Origin: an uncultured Gemmatimonadales bacterium
GTDB taxonomy: Bacteria > Gemmatimonadota > Gemmatimonadetes > Longimicrobiales > Gaopeijiaceae
NCBI GenBank assembly: GCA_937983085.1
Contig: CALJKZ010000155.1
Location: forward strand, 1 to 5,463
Direction of reading: 5' to 3'
DNA: 5,463 bases
Under the pieces are notes generated by a model, which was not told the origin of the DNA, did not search any database, and saw nothing but the letters and a program-made list of their open reading frames with translations. This document shows, in pieces, positions 1 through 5,463 of the stretch. Numbering within the stretch: the first letter of the stretch is position 1; each line of letters opens with the position of its first letter. Made by a program: the position numbers and the translations under genes.

Positions 1-67
1 GGTCGCGGGGAAGGCCGTCCGGCGCGGCCGCGACGGCCCCGAGGAGCGCGAGCTCGGCGGCGCTCAC
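1..67 (-). CDS. 5' end of an unidentified gene, possibly a winged-helix regulator (partial)
   Basis: Only the first 22 codons lie in the window and the frame is open to the edge. The peptide begins MSAAELALLGAVAAAPDGLP. The GTG start overlaps the TGA stop of the upstream membrane-protein gene as GTGA, and a GAGG sits five bases before the GTG, inside the last codons of that gene. This arrangement points to translational coupling. The short alpha-helical stretch followed by APDGLPRD resembles the first helix and turn of winged-helix regulators, and small membrane proteins of this kind are often paired with such regulators. That is inference from very little sequence; the product cannot be named with confidence. 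Confidence 0.5.
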   Translation of the reverse strand, partial: MSAAELALLGAVAAAPDGLPRD

Positions 68-669
68 ACCAGCCTCGGCGTGTCCCCCGCGGCGAGCCGC
101 CTGCGCTTGATCCGCTCCAGCACGAGCCCCGCGGCGAGCTGGCAGGCGAACCAGAGGACGCCGAGGAGCACGAACTGCCAGCCGGGAAAGAGCGCCATGA
201 CGACGCTCGCCCCGGCGAAGGCGGCGGCGGGCACGAACCAGAGGGGGTGCAGCACGGCCGCCATCATGCTGAAGCCGACGGCGGCGAAGACGGCGACCAC
301 CGGCGCGAGGAAGCCGATCGGCAGGCCGAGCATCTCGTTCAGGATCGCCAGCAGCACGATCGCCGCCACGAAGGTCGTCCAAATGGAGAAGATCATGCGC
401 TCCACGAAGGAGCGCGCCCCCGCCCTGCGGCGGAAAAGAAAGATCGTGAGGAAGTTGACGGCGAGAATGCCGGCCCACATCCCCGCGTAGGCGGCCCGCG
501 CGGCGACGCCGTTCCAGAGGAGCACGTCCGTCACGACGAACCCGATGCCGTTCGTGAAGGCGTGGAGGATCCAGATGACCCCCCAGTTCTGCAGCGCCGA
601 ATCGTCCCGCGCCCGGTCCACGACCCGCCGCAGCAGCGCCAGCGCCTCGGTGGCCTCGTTCCGTTCCAT
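64..669 (-). CDS. Polytopic integral membrane protein of unknown function
   Basis: The gene encodes 201 residues. A charged, probably cytoplasmic helix (residues 1-28, MERNEATEALALLRRVVDRA) is followed by about six hydrophobic segments near residues 30-53, 60-80, 92-111, 114-140, 143-162 and 166-185, and a basic tail (ERIKRRRL). No catalytic motif is visible. The frame stays open to an ATG at 729, but the 20-residue extension lies in lower-GC sequence that looks like the divergent intergenic region. The ATG at 669 gives the natural charged N-terminus and is preferred, although no clear Shine-Dalgarno precedes either start. The stop overlaps the start of the next gene, so the two are probably co-expressed. 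A membrane sensor or partner of a regulator is possible, but this is inferred from context only. Confidence 0.75.
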   Translation of the reverse strand: MERNEATEALALLRRVVDRARDDSALQNWGVIWILHAFTNGIGFVVTDVLLWNGVAARAAYAGMWAGILAVNFLTIFLFRRRAGARSFVERMIFSIWTTFVAAIVLLAILNEMLGLPIGFLAPVVAVFAAVGFSMMAAVLHPLWFVPAAAFAGASVVMALFPGWQFVLLGVLWFACQLAAGLVLERIKRRRLAAGDTPRLV

Positions 670-701
670 GGGGCGCCGCCATGATACTGACCTAATACCC
701 C

Positions 702-729
702 TTGCGAGTTCAATCAGCACCGGTAACAT
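702..729 (+). promoter_or_regulatory. Weak candidate sigma-70-type promoter for the four-gene operon
   Basis: The 88 bases between the two divergent start codons (669 and 758) must hold the promoter of the centre operon if it has its own. The best match found by eye is TTGCGA (702-707) and TAACAT (724-729), separated by 16 bases; each box matches four of six consensus positions. In a GC-rich genome this is suggestive only. No inverted repeat or operator stands out. Confidence 0.22.
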
Positions 730-743
730 CAGTAAGACCGTTT

Positions 744-750
744 GGGGGAG
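744..750 (+). promoter_or_regulatory. Ribosome binding site fixing the start of the sigma-like gene
   Basis: GGGGGAG lies seven bases before the ATG at 758. The reading frame is open upstream to 545, but that extension runs antisense through the left membrane-protein gene and has no comparable site. This ribosome binding site is the main reason for choosing 758 as the start. Confidence 0.7.
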
Positions 751-757
751 ATTGGAA

Positions 758-1465
758 ATGAGGCCTGAAGCTGAAGACGACGAGTCGACAGTCGGGGACC
801 TACTTAGAGTCGTGGCATCGGACCCGGACGAAGCATGGGTGCTCCTCTACTCCCACGCATCAGCAGTAGCTAGCAAGTTGCCACGTGCTTCGAGCGCCGA
901 TCCTGTTGAGGCCGTCAGCGAGGTCTTGGTGCGTGCCTTTAGCGACAACGCACGAGCCCTTCGTAGATGCCAGGCCCAAGTAATCCTGCGGGCTTGGATC
1001 TTCTCTACACTGCGGAATGTCCAGCGCGAGGCCGCGCGAAGTGCGAGACACTCACAGTTTGGGCCGGCCGTAGCGTGCGCTGCTGGTCTGGCAGATGTGG
1101 AACTTGAGTGTTTGACCACTCGCCAGCGGCTGGCCTTCGAACTTCTGGCGTCTGGTGGCTCCGTTGCGCACGTGGCCCGTGCTTTGTGCATTACGTGGAC
1201 TTCGGCGCGCGACCTACTGCAAAGAGGTGCAGTACGGTTGCGCCACAGGCGTTATCTGCAGAACGGGGTGGATCGACGCCAGCTAGCCGCGCAACGCGCC
1301 AAACTGCCAGGACTACCGCCTCAAGACGTGGCGTTGCTGAATCTCTTCGCGTCTGGTCGATCGTATAGAAGCATCGGGCTGTCCGTGAATCTAACGCCAA
1401 GCGCAGTGCGCTACAGGGTACGGCGCCTCTGTAGGCTTGCCCCCCCCCCCTTGACTGCGACATAG
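758..1465 (+). CDS. Sigma-70/ECF-like regulator with two C-terminal HTH units
   Basis: The product has 235 residues. Residues 25-100 look like sigma region 2: ADPVEAVSEVLVRAF (47-61) corresponds to the usual D-P-x-D-x-V-Q-E-V-F-x-R-A-F stretch, and LRAWIFSTLRNVQREAARS (77-95) to region 2.3/2.4, which melts and reads the -10 element. Residues 119-164 form a region-4-like helix-turn-helix (TTRQRLAFELLASGGS, then SARDLLQRGAVRLRHR). A second, similar unit follows at 186-226 (VALLNLFASGRSYRSIG, then SAVRYRVRRLCRL). ECF sigma factors normally have one region 4, so the tandem is unusual. The protein probably directs RNA polymerase to, or activates, specific promoters, perhaps those of its own operon. 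It is the first gene; the next starts 21 bases after its stop. No anti-sigma factor gene is recognisable. Family assignment rests on pattern only. Confidence 0.72.
   Translation: MRPEAEDDESTVGDLLRVVASDPDEAWVLLYSHASAVASKLPRASSADPVEAVSEVLVRAFSDNARALRRCQAQVILRAWIFSTLRNVQREAARSARHSQFGPAVACAAGLADVELECLTTRQRLAFELLASGGSVAHVARALCITWTSARDLLQRGAVRLRHRRYLQNGVDRRQLAAQRAKLPGLPPQDVALLNLFASGRSYRSIGLSVNLTPSAVRYRVRRLCRLAPPPLTAT
1440..1450 (+). repeat. Poly-C tract of 11 bases at the 3' end of the sigma-like gene
   Basis: Eleven consecutive C residues encode the end of an alanine codon and three prolines, five codons before the stop. Loss of one C would place a TGA directly after the prolines and remove only LTAT. 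Gain of one C would open a frame that runs without a stop to 1821, overlapping the next gene. The tract is a potential slippage site and also a place where short-read assemblies miscount. Confidence 0.85.
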
Positions 1466-1471
1466 AGAGTC

Positions 1472-1477
1472 AGGAGG
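1472..1477 (+). promoter_or_regulatory. Strong ribosome binding site of the cysteine-rich gene
   Basis: AGGAGG, a full match to the anti-Shine-Dalgarno core, lies nine bases before the ATG at 1487. It is the best ribosome binding site in the operon and suggests that the secreted cysteine-rich product is made in larger amounts than the regulator encoded before it. Confidence 0.75.
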
Positions 1478-1486
1478 TACGAAGTC

Positions 1487-2023
1487 ATGTTTCGTGCGTC
1501 AGAGTGGATCGTGGTGGCTGGCTGTGTCCTCGTTTTCGGAATACTTGCCGCCACAGCATGGGCCGCGACGGGAAGCCTTTGTCCGGGGACAATGGCCAAT
1601 CCTGGCACCGCCGGACAAACACTCGCTTGTCCCGTTGGGCCGTGCGATGGGCCGAACAGCATGTGCTCCTGGACAAGTGGTTTCCAGAACGAGACGTACA
1701 AGGAGTGGGTCTGGCGGCCGGCACAGCAGGGCCAACCAGGGCAGTGGGTATTGAGCGGGGCGACATTTGCCTCCAATCTGGTCTTGGAGGGTGTCTGTAT
1801 GTGCTGGGTACTCGATCCTGAGGAGGACCCCGAAGACGAGATCTACATCGTGTCACCCAACCCCAAGAACGACTGTTGTAACATGGTGGACATAACCGAC
1901 GGTGGAGGCAATAAGCGAGTTGCCACACGTGGCGACTGCAATCCTCCTAACAACAACTGTGCTCCTGGGGCGTGCACCGTAGTGGGTCCTGAACTAGGTC
2001 CGATAGAGGCAGACTGTAGGTAG
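1487..2023 (+). CDS. Secreted cysteine-rich protein, family not recognised
   Basis: The product has 178 residues. Residues 1-26 form a Sec-type signal peptide: an arginine at 3, a hydrophobic core from about 8 to 22, and an A-W-A site with likely cleavage after Ala26. The predicted mature chain of 152 residues has 12 cysteines (32, 48, 53, 60, 104, 106, 130, 131, 151, 158, 163, 177), including a CMC and an adjacent pair (DCC). The even number suits up to six disulfides in an oxidising compartment. The chain is acidic around 110-119 (PEEDPEDE) and rich in Pro, Gly and Asn near the end. No CxxCH haem motif, enzyme motif or membrane anchor is present. The gene lies between a sigma-like regulator and a membrane-anchored protein, with a MauE-like redox gene at the end of the same operon. 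A structural, binding or peptide-like extracellular role is possible; the function is unknown. Confidence 0.8.
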   Translation: MFRASEWIVVAGCVLVFGILAATAWAATGSLCPGTMANPGTAGQTLACPVGPCDGPNSMCSWTSGFQNETYKEWVWRPAQQGQPGQWVLSGATFASNLVLEGVCMCWVLDPEEDPEDEIYIVSPNPKNDCCNMVDITDGGGNKRVATRGDCNPPNNNCAPGACTVVGPELGPIEADCR

Positions 2024-2027
2024 CACT

Positions 2028-3383
2028 ATGCTGTCGCGGCGTGTAACGGCCATCGTCTTGGCTGGCGTTCTGGCTTGCGGGGTCGCGGTGCTCCTGCTCA
2101 GAGACCGGGGCCCCGCCCCTCGCCGCGATCCCGGGCGTGAGGGGCTACATGTTGGGGCACCCGCCCACCGGCATGGTGAAACGGGATCGTCCTCGAGAGA
2201 CCTTGGGCATGACGGCCTGAAGCCCGAAGAAGCTTTTCAGCGCGCTCGCCCGGTTGGTACCCAGGTAATGAGCGGGTGGGTGCGCGACCTTCGCGGTAAG
2301 CCCGTTTCGCAGCAACGCGTGGAGTGCCAGCCCGCGGGGCTTCGGTTTCAGGTCCCCAGCGAGCACGAGTGGTTCACGACAACAACCTCGGCCGATGGCG
2401 CGTTCAGGTTAGACGGGCTTCCGGACGCACCCGGCTACAGCGTGATCGCAGTGGGTCATGGTATGTATGGCATGGCCTGGGTGCCAACCGCAAACCTAAG
2501 GCAACCAGCGGAGATCACCGTCCATGCCGTCAGCTACGAACGGTTTGCGTTTGTTGATGACCTTGGTATGCCCGTTTCCGTTGTGTCGCAACCTCTGCAC
2601 ATCGTGCGAGGAACGATGCTGTATCACTCCCACATCGTGGCTGAGGTGGAGACGCTACGGCGCATGGCGCATCTAGGCGTGAATGCTGATGACCTGCGAA
2701 TTGCGGACAACGAGATGCTTGTCTTTTATCGAGAGACTGGTGTGTTAAAGAGGGAGTTCCCTGTCGAGGTACCCGGTTACAAGCAAGTGATGGTGCCGCT
2801 CAAGCGAAGGCCGCTACAGCAGTGGCCGGATGCTGACCAGATCGTGCTCCCACGATCGGAAGTGAGTGCTGGAACTGTCTACCGGATCGAGTTCCCGGTG
2901 TTGAAGTGGCCTCGCGATTGGGGTGATCAGGACGCGCAGATGGACGTTCTGCTTCGCGTCACACGGCCAGGAGATACGAATGTACTCCTGATAACCCGAA
3001 AGCTGAACGAGTTTGTGGGGGACGAAGCGAACTTCGATGTGGCGCAGGAGGGGTTTGGGCCGCTACAGGTCGAGATACACCGAGAGGGCACGAGGCTGCT
3101 CGTGAAGCCCGAGTGGCCACGTTTCGCCTTTGTCGAGATACGTTACGATCCGCCGCCACATCGGGATCCTGCCGCAACGCTGGTGTTTAGCGTCAAAGGA
3201 ACGTTCCCGCCGGTGCGCGGGCGGCCGTATGGCCGTGGGGTAGTCCGTTTCGGTCCGCTGCCGGTAGGCGAGTACGCGTTCATGCGTGCGTGGGGCGATG
3301 CGGAGGCCAAGGACGATCCGAGCCATCACATGGGTCCAGTCGAGTTGCGTGAGGGCTATAATGAGCTGGCATGGGATGGGTAG
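2028..3383 (+). CDS. Membrane-anchored protein with carboxypeptidase-regulatory-like domain
   Basis: The product has 451 residues. Residues 8-24 are a hydrophobic anchor after a basic MLSRR; a cysteine at 17 follows V-L-A, but hydrophobic residues continue past it, so a transmembrane anchor is more likely than a lipoprotein. A Pro/Arg/Gly-rich linker runs to about 75. Residues 78-168 match the carboxypeptidase regulatory (transthyretin-like) beta-sandwich: SGWVRDLRGKPVSQQRVEC, then SADGAFRLDGLP and SVIAVGHG. The middle (170-370) is not recognised. Residues 383-451 look like another small beta-sandwich (VRFGPLPVGEYAFMRAWGD, ending in VELREGYNELAW). Such domains bind or scaffold at the cell surface and are not themselves peptidases; no zinc-peptidase motif is seen. 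The gene begins four bases after the preceding stop, with TAGG seven bases before the ATG, and overlaps the next gene. Confidence 0.75.
   Translation: MLSRRVTAIVLAGVLACGVAVLLLRDRGPAPRRDPGREGLHVGAPAHRHGETGSSSRDLGHDGLKPEEAFQRARPVGTQVMSGWVRDLRGKPVSQQRVECQPAGLRFQVPSEHEWFTTTTSADGAFRLDGLPDAPGYSVIAVGHGMYGMAWVPTANLRQPAEITVHAVSYERFAFVDDLGMPVSVVSQPLHIVRGTMLYHSHIVAEVETLRRMAHLGVNADDLRIADNEMLVFYRETGVLKREFPVEVPGYKQVMVPLKRRPLQQWPDADQIVLPRSEVSAGTVYRIEFPVLKWPRDWGDQDAQMDVLLRVTRPGDTNVLLITRKLNEFVGDEANFDVAQEGFGPLQVEIHREGTRLLVKPEWPRFAFVEIRYDPPPHRDPAATLVFSVKGTFPPVRGRPYGRGVVRFGPLPVGEYAFMRAWGDAEAKDDPSHHMGPVELREGYNELAWDG
3351..3355 (+). promoter_or_regulatory. Ribosome binding site fixing the start of the MauE-like gene
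   Basis: GAGGG, five bases before the ATG at 3361, lies inside the end of the preceding gene. It favours this ATG over the in-frame ATGs at 3286 and 3376 and fits coupled translation of the two genes. Confidence 0.6.
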
Positions 3384-3795
3384 CGAGCCGTCTGGCGTCG
3401 CGCGCGTCGTGGTGTCCTTGGCAGTGGCGGGGGCAGGCGTGCTGAAGCTGTGGCACTTGGAGGTCGCGGGTGACTGGGATGTTAGTAAGACGGTTCTTGG
3501 CAGTGGGCGGACCGTGTGGATCGTATCCAGCATCGAAGTGTTGCTGGGTGCTCTAATGTGGACCCGACTAGCAAGAGGAGCCGCGCTGGCCGTTATGATG
3601 TTTGCCGCCTTCGGCCCCTTGGCTCTAGCGACGCTTGATGCTGGCAGTGGGTCTGCTGCGTGTGGATGCTTGGGTCGTGTTGCGATTACCAAGGCAGAGT
3701 ATGCCGGATTCTGTTGTGCTCTGTTTATGGTGGCGCTGATCGCAAGCCGTCAGCCTTCGGTCAGAGAGTCAGCAGTTCGGCGTCGCGGCCCGTGA
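3361..3795 (+). CDS. MauE/DoxX-type redox-associated membrane protein
   Basis: The product has 144 residues and about four transmembrane helices, near residues 12-32, 52-68, 71-92 and 111-129. The sequence CGCLGR at 101-106, just before the last helix, matches the conserved CxC motif of MauE/DoxX-like proteins, a group tied to disulfide formation or thiol electron transfer across the membrane (MauE is needed for maturation of the disulfide-rich small subunit of methylamine dehydrogenase). A further cysteine pair lies at 118-119. No methylamine dehydrogenase gene is present here. With a 12-cysteine secreted protein in the same operon, a role in oxidising or reshuffling its disulfides is a natural inference. 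The gene overlaps the preceding stop by 23 bases. Its last 11 or so residues (from about ESAVRRRGP) are encoded antisense to the end of the polymerase gene. Confidence 0.75.
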   Translation: MSWHGMGSEPSGVARVVVSLAVAGAGVLKLWHLEVAGDWDVSKTVLGSGRTVWIVSSIEVLLGALMWTRLARGAALAVMMFAAFGPLALATLDAGSGSAACGCLGRVAITKAEYAGFCCALFMVALIASRQPSVRESAVRRRGP

Positions 3796-5412
3796 CGGTG
3801 ACGGCGCCCAGGTGGTCGTCGGCGCGGCCGCGGACGAGGTAGGGGCCGTAGCCCAGCAGCACGTGGCCGCAGCGGCGGTAGGCGTCGGGGAAGAAGTTCA
3901 CCTCCACGACGCCCCAGCGGTCCTCGAGGGTCACGAACTTCATCAGCTCGCCCTTGCGCGTGCGGATGCGGCGGTACGTGGTCATCCACCCCGCCACCAC
4001 GACCTCGCGCCCCGCCATCCCTGCCACGTCCACCGTGCGCACGGCCCCCGCCGCGCGGGCGTGCTCCTCGAAAAACGACAGCGGGTGCGCCGTCGGGGTC
4101 AGGCCGAGAAGCTCCTGCTCCAGGGCGACGGCTTTCGCGGCGTCGTACTCCTTCAGGGCGGGAAACGCCCGCTCCGGCGGCAGCGACGCCGCGCCGCCCA
4201 GCAGATCGGGGGGGCGGGGGGCGGAAGAACGCTTGCGCTGCAGCAGCACGCGCCAGAGCTTTTCGGGCCGCGTCCCGTCGAAGGCGTCGAAGCACCCCGT
4301 CAGCACGAGGTGCTCCGCCTCGCGCCGCTGCGCCTCGGGCACCCGGTGCAGGAAATCCGTGAGAGACACGAAGGGCCGCCGTTTCAGGATCGCGTCCAAA
4401 GTGCGTTCGGTCAGGTCCCGCACGCGGCCGACGCCGATGCGGACGGCGTCGGGCGGCTCGAACGTGTCGGAAGGCTCGCTGCGGTTGATGTCGGGCAGCA
4501 GGATGCGCGCGCCCCGGCGCCTCGCCTCCTCGACATAGGCCCGCGCCTCGTAGAATCCGCCGCCGTTCGCGAGCACCGCCGCGAAGAACGCCGCCGGGTG
4601 CCGCGCCTTCAGGACGAGCGCCTGGTAGGAGATGCGCGCGTACGTCGCCGCGTGGGCCTTCGAGTAGGCGTAGGACACGAAGTTGGTCACCAGCGCCCAG
4701 ATGCGCGCCGCCTCGTCGGCGCCGACGCCCCGCGCGGCCGCCCCGTCGACGAACTCCTTCGCCATGGCGCGCACGCGGTCTTCGTCGTTCATCCCCGACA
4801 GCGCGCGGCGGAGCTGGTCGGCGCGCTCCAGGGTCAGCCCCGCCACGTCGCGGACGATGCGCAGCACGTCCTCCTGGTAGAGCATGACGCCGAAGGTCTT
4901 CGGCAGGATCCGCGCGAGGGCGGGCACGTCGCACGTCTCCTCGCCCCGGCGGCGCCGCACGTAGGCGTCCTTCATGCCCGAGCCCGCGGGGCCGGGCCGG
5001 ATGAGCGACAGCCCGATCATGGCGTCGTCCTGCGACGCGCCGGCCATCATCTTCAGCAGGCCGCGCATGGCGGGCGACTCGAGCTGGAAGACGCCGAGGG
5101 TGTCGCCCTCCTTCAGCAGCGCCGCGGCGCGGGGTTCGGTCTCGGGGATCGCCGCGAGGTCGGCGCCGGTCCAGCGGGCGGCGTCGGCCACGACGGCCAG
5201 CGACCGGTGGCCGAGCAGGTCGATCTTCACGAGGCCCGTCTTCTCGACGCCGTGCATGTCGTACTGGGTCACCACGAGCCCCTTCCGCGAGCGCTGCAGG
5301 GGCAGGTAGTCCGTGAGCGGCCGGTCGGCGACGACGATGCCGCCGGAATGGATCGAGAGGTGCCGCGGGTAGTCGCAGAGCGCCCGGGCGGCGCGCAGGA
5401 TCGTGCATGCGC
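3761..5412 (-). CDS. dnaE: DNA polymerase III alpha subunit, DnaE family (C-terminal part)
   Basis: About 549 codons remain; the N-terminal PHP domain and the first palm aspartates are lost beyond the contig end. Visible DnaE hallmarks, N to C: YPRHLSIHSGGIVV, then TQYDMHGVEKTGLVKIDLLG, whose aspartate (codon 5221-5219) aligns with the third catalytic Asp of E. coli DnaE (D555 in KFDFLG). Next come GVFQLESPAMRGLL, LIRPGPAGSGMKD, FGVMLYQEDVLRI and LTLERADQLRRAL in the fingers, YSKAHAATYARISYQ, a helix-hairpin-helix region (ILLPDINRSEP, VGRVRDLTERTL) and a C-terminal OB fold (VVVAGWMTTYRRIRTRKGEL to VTGRDAELL). The chain stops just after the OB fold, so it lacks the tau-binding domain that extends E. 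coli DnaE. This suits shorter alpha subunits or an auxiliary, possibly error-prone copy; which one cannot be decided here. The gene is extremely GC-rich at third positions. Confidence 0.93.
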
Positions 5413-5463
5413 GATCGGAAGAGCGTCGTGTAGGGAAAGAGTGTAGATCTCGGTGGTCGCCGT
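5413..5463. other. Untrimmed Illumina TruSeq adapter at the contig end
   Basis: The stretch starts with GATCGGAAGAGCGTCGTG and ends with CTCGGTGGTCGCCGT. From memory it equals, base for base, the reverse complement of the TruSeq universal (P5) adapter from its second base onward. Translated on the minus strand it gives SFPTRRSSD, and on the plus strand GRASCRERV, both familiar adapter-derived peptides in databases. The stretch is not genomic. Confidence 0.97.

Larger units (their letters stand above)
680..3760 (+). other. Lower-GC four-gene cassette between high-GC flanks
   Basis: Base composition changes near both ends of this stretch. Counted by hand on single 60-base lines, GC is 62% at 781-840, 53% at 2521-2580 and 58% at 3541-3600, against 75% at 61-120 and 77% at 4921-4980, although one left-flank line (421-480) is only 60%. 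Codons inside the block end in A or T far more often than in the polymerase gene. The edges fall close to the start of the left membrane-protein gene and the stop of the polymerase gene, so neither flanking gene is broken. No terminal repeat, target duplication, tRNA or recombinase is visible. Acquisition by transfer is the likely reading; an assembly chimera is an alternative. Confidence 0.55.

Noticed and set aside
80..684. Plus-strand open frames opposite the left membrane protein
   Set aside because: They lack ribosome binding sites and recognisable motifs, while the minus-strand frame has regular transmembrane segments and a coupled downstream gene.
545..757. N-terminal extension of the sigma-like gene by 71 codons
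   Set aside because: The extension overlaps the divergent membrane-protein gene and has no sigma features, and a good ribosome binding site (744-750) precedes the ATG at 758.
1411..1928. Minus-strand open frames opposite the cysteine-rich gene
   Set aside because: No plausible start signal or domain is present, and the plus-strand frame has a strong ribosome binding site and a signal peptide.
2028..2110. Lipobox (V-L-A-C) at the start of the beta-sandwich protein
   Set aside because: Leucine at -2 is atypical and the hydrophobic stretch continues after the cysteine, which fits a transmembrane anchor better than a lipoprotein signal.
731..3495. AGTAAGAC shared near the left edge (732) and at 3484 as a possible flanking repeat
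   Set aside because: Only eight bases match, and the second copy lies inside a coding region about 270 bases from the right boundary, so it is not a credible target duplication.
3418..3652. TGGCAGTGG occurring three times within the MauE-like gene
   Set aside because: The copies fall in different reading phases (the first out of phase with the other two), have irregular spacing and share no flanking sequence, so chance is the simplest explanation.
3750..5408. Minus-strand open frame of 552 codons in another frame of the polymerase gene
   Set aside because: Its Arg/Ala/Gly/Pro-rich low-complexity product comes from the GC-biased codon positions of dnaE; the true frame has all the family motifs.
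3812..5446. Plus-strand open frame of 544 codons opposite the polymerase gene
   Set aside because: It is antisense to a clear DnaE sequence, is rich in Arg, Ala, Gly, Val and His as expected from a GC-rich shadow frame, and ends inside the adapter (GRASCRERV).

Overview
The window is bacterial DNA, probably from a short-read metagenome or draft assembly. It is the end of a contig: the last 51 bases (5413-5463) match the reverse complement of the Illumina TruSeq universal adapter, so no biology should be read to the right of about 5412. The genome is GC-rich. Hand counts of single 60-base lines give 75% at 61-120 and 77% at 4921-4980. No RNA gene, CRISPR array, transposase or integrase is visible. 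The lineage cannot be fixed. A tandem-HTH sigma-like protein, a carboxypeptidase-regulatory-like protein and a MauE/DoxX protein together would suit Planctomycetota or a similar high-GC phylum, but this is a weak guess.

Left block (1-669, minus strand): a 201-residue polytopic membrane protein, followed through a 4-base GTGA overlap by the first 22 codons of another gene that leaves the window. The two look translationally coupled.

Centre block (about 680-3795, plus strand): four closely packed genes that form one likely operon. They encode a sigma-70/ECF-like regulator with two C-terminal helix-turn-helix units, a secreted protein with 12 cysteines in its mature part, a membrane-anchored beta-sandwich protein with a carboxypeptidase-regulatory-like domain, and a four-helix MauE/DoxX-type redox membrane protein with a CGC motif. 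This block has lower GC (53% at 2521-2580, 58% at 3541-3600, 62% at 781-840) and more mixed third codon positions than both flanks, so it looks like a transferred cassette or, less happily, a chimeric join. A reasonable but unproven reading is that the sigma-like protein controls an envelope module, in which the MauE-like protein feeds or removes electrons for disulfide formation in the cysteine-rich product and the beta-sandwich protein acts as an anchored partner.

Right block (3761-5412, minus strand): the C-terminal half of a DNA polymerase III alpha subunit (DnaE family), cut at its 5' side by the contig end. Its 3' end overlaps the 3' end of the MauE-like gene by 35 bases, tail to tail.
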